In this document: positions 11,727-23,324 of the stretch, piece by piece
How the letters are laid out: each line of letters opens with the position of its first letter
Position numbering within the stretch: the stretch's first letter is position 1
Translations under genes and position numbers: made by a program
Assembly: GCF_003576645.1 (NCBI RefSeq)
Contig: NC_044916.1
Span: 14,560,574-14,624,573 of the forward strand
From: Ipomoea triloba
Lineage: Eukaryota > Streptophyta > Magnoliopsida > Solanales > Convolvulaceae
Direction of reading: 5' to 3'
DNA length: 64,000 nucleotides
Notes under the pieces: model-generated
Databases searched by the model: none
Seen by the model: only the letters and a program-made list of their open reading frames with translations
Told to the model about the DNA's origin: nothing

Positions 11727-13443
11727 TACCCTCAATTGACTCAAAATGTAAGGACCCCCAAAAACCCCAAGGTCACTCATTTGTTTGGATGGTAAACCCC
11801 TCTCAAACACATAAATTCACAAGCACAGGGGTTTGATTCAATCCACAATTTCCACAGGCCTACCAAGCTCGAGCCCACTAATAGGAACGATGCACACGGT
11901 CTTTTCAACTTTGCCTCATTTGGCCCAAAGACCCTATTAAACATGTGTGATAGTGTGACACAAACCTTTCCACGCATTTTGGCTTAGCCTGAGAATCTCT
12001 CCATTTTCTAATCACCTCTAGGATACCCCGTCGAGTCAACCACCTTCACGTAGAGCTCTACGCTTTTTTGAAGTCTGTGCAATGGTTGCCTGAATCCTAT
12101 GAGATGGCTCCCTCATGTTTTCCCCTCTCAAGCAAGGATAGCTTAAAGTCTTTTTTAGCTTTTTCTATTAACTCTTTTTGCATCCCCTCATGCCTTTTTC
12201 ATTGGGAGTAGGGAATCACACATCTCACCAAAAGAAAATCTCACCTTTTGCCTTGTACCACACTGAAAAATTCAATTCCAGGTCATACCACCTTACTTAC
12301 CACAAACCTTATCGTGTACACTCCCATTTCGAGAGATCTTTAACCGAGGTCTATGAAAATTGCGCATTGAACCACAAACAAGCATGAAAAATTGAATTAA
12401 AAACCTACTTGGGTCCTATACAAATCTCACTCGGTGTAAGGATGGTTTCCAAACATTTTCAACCAATTGAGCCTACAACACCCCTTCCCACACTTACAAA
12501 GTAAAAGGAACAACAACATATCAAAATTTCAAATGCATATCCTATTTACCTCATCTTTACAATGCAATCACAATGAAAAAACAAAAAAATAAAAAAATAA
12601 AACGGTATTTAAAGTATGTATAGCTGCTTGAACCTCCCCACACTTAAAGGTTTACATCATCCTCGATGTAAAGACACAATTTAACGCACAATGGATGTGA
12701 AATTGAAATCAAAGCACACAAGGGGAAGGGCAAGACACATAGTTTTAATTTGAAAAGAGCTTCACATAAGCCCATTAAAGATATCCTTCCCAAACACAAT
12801 AATAACACATTTAAAAGTATAAAGGAAAGGATAGAAATACTCCCTCAAATTGTGTGCACTAGCGGTTTTTAGCATTCAAGCTTGTGATAATTCTCTCTTT
12901 CTCTCTCCAAGAATCTCTATCAAGAAAATAAGAAGTGACAAGCAAAGAAAGAAACATAGTGAAAGATTTTTTAAAAAAATTGCAAAGAATACAAAATAAT
13001 CACAAATAATAAAGAACAATCTATCCCAGATGACAGGAAGAAGATTCCCATTCTCTCTTTGCACTTTCTTCCCAAGGTATGTTCTCAAATGTCGAGCATT
13101 GAGAAACTCTCTTAAGCTCAATACTAGCATATTCTCTTTCAAGGTTTGGCATTGATCTACTTCAAAGAATATGCTCTCAGACTCTTTCTTCTTATTCTCT
13201 TCCTCTTGTTCCTTTCTTCTTTCATTTCTTCTTCAAAATTCTCATCTCTTGTCTTTTCTTTACCTCTCTCTTCTTCAGTCTCATTCTTCTCTTCCATGAT
13301 TTTGTAATGAACTTCATCAAACAATGCATACTTATTTTCAATATTTCTTCTTTGTCCTTAACATCTTCTTTAAGCTCTTCTTCCTCTAGGACATCTCCTT
13401 TCACTTCCACTTCATCCTCCACAACTTAATCAATATTTTCAAC
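11727..13443 (-). repeat. Inverted copy of element X interior
   Basis: Begins with TACCC, the complement of the Athila target site, then carries the reverse complement of 8559 back to about 6837 with scattered substitutions and small indels, including a one-base loss in the Glu-rich ORF. It joins LTR sequence at 13443/13444 with about two bases of shared sequence. So the whole X-Athila junction is present twice in opposite orientation. Confidence 0.85.
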
Positions 13444-13685
13444 AAAGACTTCGACTACTAGAATTGTTTTACTATTATTATTATTATAAACAAAGCGCAG
13501 ACTAAATAAACTAAAGCTCAAAATAAAATTAGCCTAGACTACATTATTAAATAATAGATTTAATTATAATTATTGGATAAACATAAAGTAAATAATTTAA
13601 TAATATTAAGCATAAAAAAGATAACTAATTAGTAAAAATATTAAGTAACATATAACAAAATAGAGTAATAAAATTGCACTTATCA
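13444..13685 (-). repeat. Outer end of Athila 3' LTR (its 5' edge on the - strand)
   Basis: Matches 53885-54127 and ends ACTTATCA, the complement of the TGATAAGT LTR start. It joins directly to the polypurine tract. Confidence 0.85.
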
Positions 13686-13700
13686 AAATTCCCCACACTT
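13686..13700 (-). other. Athila polypurine tract
   Basis: Read on the - strand, AAGTGTGGGGAATTT directly precedes the LTR start TGATAAG. This is the expected place and composition for the plus-strand primer. Confidence 0.8.
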
Positions 13701-14913
13701 ATTTATTTGCTTGCCCTCAAGCAAACACATTATTAAAAAGAAAAGGAAATAATTATAGGAAGTATTAAATCGAGCTTTACCCAAATTACCTTTCAAACGT
13801 ATTGCCTCATTAATGTAAATTAGTGTCAGCTCGAAGAATGCACAAAACACTTAGCTAGAAGATAACCTTAACATGCTTATTAACAAAATAAAACTTGTGC
13901 TCATGTGCTATCACCCCTAATATGAGTTATACAAAAAAATTCAATAAAGTGAATATGAAAATTTCACAACATATAACCTAATTCAAATTCAAAAATCTTC
14001 TATCATGGTGCCGGTGCAAAAACATGAAGGTACAAGGATCAAAGGCATTTATTGAAAATTAAAATGCGAATATTCGTCTCTTCCAAAGTTCATTCATTAT
14101 TTTTCTGTTTTTGACTTTTTCCAAAGAGAACTTCCCCAAAAAACCTCGCCATTTTACGCCAGGCATGTTTGGGTTTTCAATTATGTGTGTACTCATGAAC
14201 CAGACCACAACACTTATTTATTTATTTATGGTACATGTGTAGGTGGCTGATTCAGCGGAGTAGAATCTCTGATTTATTGCAAATAAAATAAATAAATAAG
14301 CACTCTCATTTTTTTGAATATATATATATTTTTATTTTTGACCTCACTTATGCCAAAAAGATGATCCTTGAACCCAACAAACTACACCACAATTTATAGC
14401 ACTCAAGAACTATTTAGGAATTTGAAAAAGATAATATAAAGTGAAACTAACATACAAACCATCAAAGAAATTGCATAAAACATATAAGGGTGTTCGTGAT
14501 TTTCAAATTCTATTTATTTATTTATTTTTGTTTCTTTTTTTTTTGGAAAGTTATTCAAAATATAAAACTAAAGCAATCAACTAGCCACATACAGTATACA
14601 CACTAAGAGCTGACAGAAACTTGCATTATTTTCATCATAGGCTATTCAAAAGACTTATTGGGTAAGAGCTCAAGTTTATACTTTAAAAAGTATTTTTTTT
14701 TTGAAACAAAAGAAATGAGAATGACAAACATATTAAAATAGAAATCCCCTTCTCCACACTTATTTCAAACAGTGTCCTCAATGTGGAGAACAAAAATTAA
14801 AATAGAAACACAATATAAGAGCTCATCAAATAAATTAAAGAACATAAATAAGGGAAATGAAAATAAAGGACAGGAGAAAGGGAAAGAGAACCGGGATGCC
14901 TCCTAAAAGGGCT
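13701..14913 (-). other. Athila 3' untranslated region
   Basis: AT-rich, with runs of A/T near 14315-14340 and 14530-14550. No convincing ORF on either strand. An envelope-like gene would lie here in full-length Athila relatives, and none is visible. Confidence 0.55.
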
Positions 14914-15860
14914 TCAGTTATTGTGACAACATGGGCATTCGTAATCCTGCAATTGTACCTGTTCAACAATATGGGCTGATGAATCACCCTCAAAGTATTG
15001 CTTAAGCCTTTGCCCATTTACCTTAAAATTTTCACCTGTGTTTGGGTTTTCAATCTCACAGGCACCATGAGAAAATACTTCTACTACCACAAATGGCCCT
15101 GTCCATCTCGATTTTAACTTACCTGGAAACAATCTTAAACGAGAGTTAAATAGCAAAACTTTCATTCCAGGTGCAAAATTCTTCCTCAAAATAGACTTAT
15201 CATGATAGGCTTTGGTTCTCTCTTTATAAATTTTTGAGTTTTCATAAGCCTCATTTCTTATTTCATCCAATTCATTCAAATTTAATTTTCTTATTTCACC
15301 AGCTTTTTGCAAATCAAAATTCAGGAATTTAATAGCCCAATAGGCTTTATGTTCTAACTCCACTGGCAAATGACAAGCTTTACCAAAGACTAACCTGTAC
15401 GGGCTCATACCAATCGGAGTTTTGTAGGCTGTCCTATAAGCCCACAGTGCATCATTCAACTTGATGGCCCAATCCTTTCGAAAAGAATTTACCGTTTTTT
15501 CAAACATCCCTTTAATTTGTCTGTTACTTACCTCTACTTGGCCAGAGGTTTGTGGATGGTACGGGGTAGCCACCCTGTGAGTAATGCCATATTTTTTCAA
15601 AAGACTTGCAAAAAGTTTATTACAGAAGTGGGTACCTTCATCGCTAATAATAGCTCTGGGCGTCCCAAACCTGGCAAAAATATCTTTCAAAAACTTCAAA
15701 ACAACTTTACTGTCATTCGTCCTAGTAGCTACAGCTTCAACCCATTTTGACACATAATCAACAACCACAAGAATATAATTATAACCAAAGGAAGTAGGAA
15801 AAGGCCCTATGAAATCAATTCCCCAAACATCAAAGAGATCAATAACCAGAATATTTGAAA
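14914..15860 (-). pseudogene. Athila integrase core and C-terminus
   Basis: Inserts element DNA into the genome. The open frame reads from about 15855 to 14914. The first catalytic Asp lies in GIDF just upstream of 15780, the second in ISDEGTHF, and the Glu in [13 protein letters not shown], so the D,D,E triad is complete. The downstream part contains [22 protein letters not shown], a motif shared by Ty3/gypsy integrases, and a C-terminal region with RWTGPFVV. The zinc-binding part is in another frame upstream, so a one-base indel near 15860-15870 separates the two. The Met at 15768 is not a real start. Confidence 0.85.
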
Positions 15861-16945
15861 GGGCATTTCATGACGCTTACTTATATTACCAGTCCTCTGG
15901 CATCTATCACACTTAGCACAAAATTCAAACGCATCCTTGAACAAAGTGGGCCAATAAAAGCCAGACTGCAAAACTTTCAATGCAGTTTTCTTCCCACTAA
16001 AATGTCCTCCGCAACTTAAAGTGTGGCTATGATTCAAAATATTTTGTTGTTCAAACTCAGGAATACACCTTCTAATTATTTGATCAGGACAAATTTTAAA
16101 CAAATAAGGCTCATCCCAAAAGAAATGTTTTGCTTTAGAAAGAAAATGTTTTTTTCCTTGTGAATTCAAGTCTGGGTGAAATTGACCCGAGACCAAATAA
16201 TTCACAACATCTGCATACCAAGGCTCTTTATTTTGTAACGAAAGCAACTGTTCATCAGGGAACCTGTCATTTATAGGAATGTCAGAGTTAGGACAATTAT
16301 TAGCTGAATCAGGTAAACGAGACAAATGATCAGCGACCACATTCTCGCACCCTTTCTTGTCCTTGATAGTCAAATCGAATTCTTGCAGCAACAAAATCCA
16401 TCTTATTAGTCTAGGTTTAACATCTTTTTTAGCCAACAAAAATTTCAAAGCTGAATGATCAGAATAAACAATCACCTTAGAACCAATCAAGTAAGAACGG
16501 AACTTTTCTAACGCAAAGACTATAGCCAACAACTCCTTTTCAGTAGTTGTACAGTTAACCTGAGCATTATCTAAAGTTTTACTTGCATAATGAATCACAT
16601 AAGACAGTTTATTAATTTTCTGTCCTAAAACAGCACCTAAGGCATAATCAGATGCATCACACATTATTTCAAAAGGATGCTCCCAATTAGGTGCAGCAAG
16701 AATGGGAGCGGAAGTTAATTTTTCTTTCAAAAAGTTGAAAGCAGATAAACATTCATCATCAAACTTGAAGACAACATCTTTTGCTAACAGGTTACACATG
16801 GGCCTACAAATTTTTGAAAAGTCTTTTATGAAGCGCCTGTAAAAACCTGCATGACCAAGAAAATTTCGCACTTCTTTCACAGATGTAGGGGGAGGTAATT
16901 TAGAAATAACTTCAATTTTAGCCTTGTCAACCTCTATGCCCCTGT
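15861..16945 (-). pseudogene. Athila RT end, RNase H and integrase zinc domain (copy 1)
   Basis: Part of pol. In order it contains the end of reverse transcriptase ([16 protein letters not shown]), RNase H with active-site residues in [26 protein letters not shown] and [10 protein letters not shown], and the integrase HHCC domain ([10 protein letters not shown], then CAKCDRCQR). The frame is then lost before the integrase core. Upstream it stops at a single N (16946), after which the same sequence starts again. Confidence 0.85.
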
Positions 16946-16946
16946 N

Positions 16947-18021
16947 CTTATATTACCAGTCCTCTGGCATCTATCACACTTAGCACAAAATTCAAACGCA
17001 TCCTTGAACAAAGTGGGCCAATAAAAGCCAGACTGCAAAACTTTCAATGCAGTTTTCTTCCCACTAAAATGTCCTCCGCAACTTAAAGTGTGGCTATGAT
17101 TCAAAATATTTTGTTGTTCAAACTCAGGAATACACCTTCTAATTATTTGATCAGGACAAATTTTAAACAAATAAGGCTCATCCCAAAAGAAATGTTTTGC
17201 TTTAGAAAGAAAATGTTTTTTTCCTTGTGAATTCAAGTCTGGGTGAAATTGACCCGAGACCAAATAATTCACAACATCTGCATACCAAGGCTCTTTATTT
17301 TGTAACGAAAGCAACTGTTCATCAGGGAACCTGTCATTTATAGGAATGTCAGAGTTAGGACAATTATTAGCTGAATCAGGTAAACGAGACAAATGATCAG
17401 CGACCACATTCTCGCACCCTTTCTTGTCCTTGATAGTCAAATCGAATTCTTGCAGCAACAAAATCCATCTTATTAGTCTAGGTTTAACATCTTTTTTAGC
17501 CAACAAAAATTTCAAAGCTGAATGATCAGAATAAACAATCACCTTAGAACCAATCAAGTAAGAACGGAACTTTTCTAACGCAAAGACTATAGCCAACAAC
17601 TCCTTTTCAGTAGTTGTACAGTTAACCTGAGCATTATCTAAAGTTTTACTTGCATAATGAATCACATAAGACAGTTTATTAATTTTCTGTCCTAAAACAG
17701 CACCTAAGGCATAATCAGATGCATCACACATTATTTCAAAAGGATGCTCCCAATTAGGTGCAGCAAGAATGGGAGCGGAAGTTAATTTTTCTTTCAAAAA
17801 GTTGAAAGCAGATAAACATTCATCATCAAACTTGAAGACAACATCTTTTGCTAACAGGTTACACATGGGCCTACAAATTTTTGAAAAGTCTTTTATGAAG
17901 CGCCTGTAAAAACCTGCATGACCAAGAAAATTTCGCACTTCTTTCACAGATGTAGGGGGAGGTAATTTAGAAATAACTTCAATTTTAGCCTTGTCAACCT
18001 CTATGCCCCTGTCAGAAATTA
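16947..18021 (-). pseudogene. Athila RT end, RNase H and integrase zinc domain (copy 2)
   Basis: Repeats 15880-16945 with an offset of 1067, and the translations are identical where compared. It extends nine bases further to another single N at 18022. The single-N edges make an assembly duplication more likely than a genomic one. Confidence 0.8.
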
Positions 18022-18022
18022 N

Positions 18023-18107
18023 CGCTGAGGTTGACGGACAGGAGTTGCCCCTTCTTCAAGTAGGATTCAGTGCATACAAACTGTTGGACTTATTCCTTTA
18101 ATATCCT
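18023..18107 (-). pseudogene. N-terminal fragment of Athila reverse transcriptase
   Basis: On the - strand the bases encode DIKGISPTVCMH, a stop, then ILLEEGATPVRQPQR, which matches the start of gypsy reverse transcriptase. The stop is TGA where an Arg codon is expected (a CGA to TGA change would explain it). The catalytic core of RT is missing across the N at 18022. The fragment ends at the Tekay insertion, which fixes the insertion point just upstream of RT. Confidence 0.65.
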
Positions 18108-19189
18108 TGTAACCCCTCACCTATTTGAGTAAAATTAAGGTTCGAAAAATATTTCTTTAGGCTATAACATTCATGAGATGATCTCCCGATGCCTCAAAAG
18201 AATTATTATAAGTAAGGACAGTTAGTAATAAGCTGCGATCATACGTCCTGGTCACGAACCGCAAAAATTTTAGGAACTAGTATTCGGACCCGTTTGTCCT
18301 AGGAAATGGATTTTTAGACATCATACTATTATTCTTGAATTTCCTATTTAATTAGATTAGCCCATAGCAGCTAAAATTTATTTGTGATCGTACATCGCGA
18401 GATTTCGCGGTGTACCGAACCTAGCCCAATTTTGAGTTTTAGACTGGAATAATTTTTTGGGTTCGAAAATTATTTGAATTGAATTAGTTTCTACCGAGAA
18501 TTCATCTGATTTAATCCCGATCAGTTTAAGCTAAGATATTTTCAAGATTAAACCATAGAATTGTGACAAGTGTCACACTATTTCACCATGTGAATAAAAA
18601 GGGATTAATTTAATGGGATGATTTGGATAAGTCTTGTAAGGGATTAAGTTGACTAAGTCTCCATTTTTCCCATTTACCCTTGCTATTGCCGAAAAAAAAA
18701 AGAGAGAGGGTAGAGGGAATTCTTCATCATCTTCATCAAACTTCAAGACTCCAAAGCTAGCAATTCTTCATAGATCTCCAAATATTCGGTAAAACTTCAA
18801 TTTTATTCGGTAGATAGCTTTATTTTTCATCCTAGAACATGAATCTAAGTTAAGATTTCTTAAAATCATGTGTTATGTTGTTGTTGGAATTCTAGGGTTT
18901 TAAGGTGAATTGGGGAAAATCATCTACAAGGATTTTCTACGGAATTAGAAACTCGGTTGAGGTAAGGAATCCCTTTAATTGGTTGAGGTTGTTTGAAACT
19001 AGATAATTGATAGCTTGGTTGAATTATGATGGGTTCTAGGTGGAATTTTTGTGTACATAATGAATGTATATATATGTAATTGTATTTTTTTTCATAAGGC
19101 ATATGTACAAAATGTTATGTTGGTATGAGGTGGTTGTTAATGTGCCTAAACCATGAAGTTGAGCATACTATGTATATTAAAATATGTGT

Positions 19190-19452
19190 AGTATATATGT
19201 ACTTGTAGTGTGATATATATATTTATAAATATTATGTACATATATATAGTATGTATGTACGTGTAGTGTAAAGTATATATATATATTAATATGTATTATG
19301 TACATATTATGGGTACGTGTAGAATAGTATATATATATATATATTTATATAGGTGATATATATATATATGTAGTGTAGATACGTGTAGTGTAGTATATAT
19401 ATATAATTATAAAGTATGGTATGTATATTGGTGTGTTGTAAGTGAATTATAG

Positions 19453-19491
<39 letters not shown>

Positions 19492-19620
19492 ATTGTATAT
19501 ATGTATATATATCTATATACGTGGGGTGTGTGGGTATTTAACCTATATATATATATATATGTACATATATGGGTATGTATGTATTAATAACATGTTGTAT
19601 TATGTATATATATATAGGGT
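19190..19620. repeat. TA/TG microsatellite zone in Tekay LTR
   Basis: Runs of TA and TG dinucleotides separated by TGTACGTGTAG-like phrases. The matching zone in the 3' LTR is 49546-50080 and differs in run lengths. ORFs here only reflect the repeats. Confidence 0.9.
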
Positions 19621-21240
19621 AAAATGTCACATTTTGTGTATAGTATATGGTATGTATAACCCACAATTATATATGTGGTTAGTGAAAAGAACAAATATAT
19701 TTTATGTGTTATGCCTAGGTTGAAGTTGGGAAATGTATATGTTATATGCATTGAGATGTATGTGCCAAATGTGAGATTTATGTGATAATTGTGGAGTTGA
19801 AAGTGTACAGTAGTTACACTTGATTTACTTTTGTGAAAGTATGTTAGTGGATCATCCAAGTGTTTGGCAAAAGAAAAGGAAGATTTTTGAATTGGGTTAA
19901 AAAGGAGGATTAATTTCCGAGTACTGGATTTGACCCAAGTATGTTCAAAATATTTTCAATGCAAGAAAAAGAAAGAGTAGAAAAATGTTTTCAAACCTTA
20001 GTTCTAGTAAAGTGGTGAAGGATCTTATTAACCACGGAATAAAGATGAGCTTAAAGTGCCTATTCCGCATGGTAATTATGTGTATGATCAATCATACTGT
20101 GGGTGAAGTCTATTCGCCGAGTACTATATCACCCGGAAGGAAAAGGTACTCCTACGGGGGTGTGCACACTTAAGTATAGTCACTCTATGTTCGGGTAGGT
20201 GTCGTTCTTATGAACCTAGTGAGGCTAGCTAGGAATCATTCCAACGCTCCTATAAGTCCAGGGGATCAGTATTAGACCGGGCGATGACCACTGAACCCGA
20301 GTTCAACGATCCAAGTGGTCAAAAGTGGAGAAAGAACTCCAAAGGCCTCACACTTTCTATCTAGGACTAAGTGGAATTTTGAAATGTGAATGTAGTTGCG
20401 CCGTAGCTACGGGAAAGAGAGATGTAACGAGTTTTAAGTACCCAAAGGTTGTGGGTGATCTCTCTCTTTGAGAAGTGAAAAGTGATGAGCATCTCATTAT
20501 GAGGGAAAGGTTTCTACTAAAGTGATCACAAGCAAGATATGTGATTTATGTTTTATACTACTTACTAGTATGCTTAATTGTTTAGCAATATATTGTTGAG
20601 TATGTAAATGAATATCAAATGACCTTGTCAAGAGGGAAAATGTTATGAGACATTATTGGATTTTGCTCATAATGTATGCAAATTGCTATTTATAACTGTT
20701 GCAGGTAGAATCTTGCAGATGAGTAAGGTATAGGGTTTCTATGTAACAATTTTTAGAAAACCTTTATTTAGTTTTGAATAACCCATGGATATCCTTACTT
20801 AGCCGTTGTGCTAAATACACTTCACTGTGTTCTTATCAGATGCAGTCTAGTGTCAGTTCCTGCAGCCCGGTGAACTCCGAAAATTCACCGGAGTATGTGT
20901 GTCAGGGCATGGATTATGACGATTACATACAGATGATGGAGGGAGAAGACCCATATGCACCTGGTTATGCTCCCGAGGCTCCCACCAACCTAGATACTCC
21001 TATGGCTCCGTCGGCTCCTTTTGTCTCTTGCCCGGTTATGGACGAGGTCCTAGGCTGCTTACGGCTTTTACTCCATAGAGCCGTTAGATGGTAGCGATCC
21101 CCTGGAGTTCATTGTACACTACCCCTACCCTTGGGACCCTAGTCCTCGGGATGTTTGGGAGGAGTGGTCGATGGTCATAACCACTTCTCGGTTTTTGAAC
21201 CATATTACCTGGTATGAGGGGGAGTGGCACCTGGTCTGGG

Positions 21241-21245
21241 GAGAG
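21241..21245. repeat. Left target-site duplication (GAGAG) of Sirevirus
   Basis: GAGAG precedes the LTR start TGTTGG at 21246. The same bases follow the other LTR end at 39410-39414, and Tekay LTR sequence continues across. Confidence 0.85.
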
Positions 21246-23043
21246 TGTTGGTCCCAAGGGGATGGGGTACAAGTCTAGAGGGGGGGGTGAATAGACTTGT
21301 ATAAGATTTTGCAAATCTTTTCGACCTCTCGTGTGTATTGAACTTAGGATGTTTAGGTTTGATACCTCACGAGGTGAAGATAAAGTTTTATGCGCAGCGG
21401 AAATGTTATCCCCTTTTAGTTAGCACGAGTTTGAGTTAGTTCGAGAAGTGCGTTTATATGCAGTGCAATCGAGAGGTTAGCGAGAGATAAAAGCAGTAAG
21501 TAAATGCAAGAGAGATTTTTAAGTGGTTCGGCCAACCCGCCTACGTCCACTCTTCTTCCAGAAACTCCCTGGAAGGATTGCACTAAAAAACTTCCCTTTT
21601 TAGTACAATATCGAGTGCTTGAGCTTTGATCACGAAGCCCGCCTCAAGCCTCAGGTTTTTCGCCCCGCTTCTTGTTACTCCACCTCTCGAGCACTTGACC
21701 TTTGATCACCAAGCCCGCGTCAAGCCTCAGGATCTTCACAAGACAGCTTCCAGGTTACTCCGCCTCTTCAAGGTCTTTCTCCCCGCTTCCAGCTACTCCA
21801 CCTCTCGAGCACTTGACCTTTGATCACCAAGCCCGCGTCAAGCCTCAGGTTTCTTTCACTCGGACAGCTGCCAGGTTACTCCACCTCTCTTGCTTAATCC
21901 AAAGCAAGGTGTTTTTGGTTGTCACAGTTGAATGTAACAGACTCCAATCTGACCACAAGCTATCGTTGAATCAACTTTGATGTAGAGCAGCTTCGGTCAC
22001 CTTCTAGATGTACAACAGTTTAAGCTTTGTAACTCTCTTAAACACTAAGATGTGTTTTCTCGCTGTTTTGAATATCAGGATGATATTCCAAATTTAGTAC
22101 TTGCACTTGAACGTTTTTGACAGACACCTCTTAAGAATTTCGAACTGGTTGAACCCCCTGAGCTTTTTTTTTTTTTGTGTCTTCTCGTCCTTATATATGA
22201 GAGTAGAGGAATAATTCCGTTGGAGGGAAAATTATTCCATTTGAAATTTGTTTCCCATGCTGATCATGGGTCTTGCATATTTTCAGCATATTTCATGGAG
22301 TGGTGATCTTGTAACTTGAACCTCTTTGTCTTGTAGTGAATATTCCATAGTTCACTTTCTTGAGTCCATGCTCCACTTTCGTCTTTTGGTAAAAGTTACT
22401 CTTTTTATATTCCCATTATTCCTTGTTTGTAGGGAATCAGACCACTTCAGCATTGGTGCACCTTTTGACCGTTTGTGGTGGAAATCAGACGTGTCATCCA
22501 TTTCCGCCCATTTTGAAATCTTCACGTTCGGCACCTCTTCATTATTTTATCTTCATGATATTCTTCTTCTCCAAGCTTTAAGTATGCTTCCTGATCGTCA
22601 TTCAGCTTTGTTGGAGAATTGTTAGTGTATCGAGACCAAGGTTGATATCTTGATTGCTTGATGTCTCGTACTCAAATATTGAGAGGTCTATCTCTCGAAC
22701 TCTGTTTATGTCTCGAACTAGATAGCTGTATCGAGAGGTCCTACCTCTCGAACTCTGCTTATGTCTCGAGACTTAGTTGATGTCTCGTAGACCCTTATTC
22801 CTCCAGAGTTGTCCCATGCTTTCTTCTGATCTGTCTATATGATTACAACATGAGACTTCTAAGATGTTCAAACAGGTTTACCTTAAGCTTAAATATTTTC
22901 CGAGTTGAGCTCAAAGTTACCCGGTTGTATTTTCGCTCTTGGTTTACTTGTCGAACTTACAGCGTTTTGCCTATGTATCGAGACTTGGGGATTTCTACTT
23001 AACAGTTGGTATCATCAAAACCTATTACATGATGTTCCTAACA
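21246..23043 (-). repeat. Sirevirus 3' LTR
   Basis: Runs TGTTGGTCCC to CCTAACA on the + strand, 1798 bases, and matches 37772-39409 and the solo LTR 46666-48306. Between 21610 and 21890 it has three diverged copies of a unit containing TTTGATCACSAAGCCCGC (S = C or G). It also carries several CTCTCGA / TCGAGAG motifs (near 21469, 21684, 21802, 22689, 22733, 22745). Confidence 0.9.
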
Positions 23044-23066
23044 ATTTCCCCCTTTTTGATGATGCC
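23044..23066 (-). other. Sirevirus polypurine tract
   Basis: On the - strand AAAAAGGGGGAAAT directly precedes the LTR edge TGTTAGG, as expected for the plus-strand primer of copia elements. Confidence 0.85.
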
Positions 23067-23324
23067 AACACTTATACTTACTCTATATGGCTGATTTGAT
23101 AGAAAGAATTAACATAGATTTTATTTTTCAGCGCATATGGTAAGTTTGACAAATACTCTACTAAAATAGTACTCACGCAACACCCCCAGCAAAAGATATA
23201 TATATGATTATAAAGAGGGAATGTTTACAAAGCAGAGTTTAGTAGGAAAGATTAAAAGAGATAAGACCAAGAACAACATAGACATCAATACATTGAAATA
23301 AGATGGAGTTTGGACCACGAGAGC

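Larger units (their letters stand above)
18108..21245 (+). repeat. Tekay 5' LTR, first part
   Basis: Begins TGTAACCCCTCACC and is nearly identical to 45845-45942 and 49546-50713 where they overlap. It includes a TA/TG-rich zone (19190-19620) and a small ORF (20774-21094) of the kind common in long chromovirus LTRs, which I do not treat as a gene. With the part at 39415-39798 the LTR would be about 3.5 kb. Confidence 0.8.

Noticed and set aside
15807..17947. Two tandem pol genes in Athila
   Set aside because: The copies are identical and joined by a single N, so one gene is the simpler reading.
19442..19859. ORFs rich in Tyr, Ile and Val
   Set aside because: Translations of TA/TG dinucleotide runs in the Tekay LTR.
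20774..21094. Small ORF in the Tekay LTR as a host or element gene
   Set aside because: It lies inside an LTR, has no recognisable domain, and the other LTR copy is truncated before it, so conservation cannot be tested.
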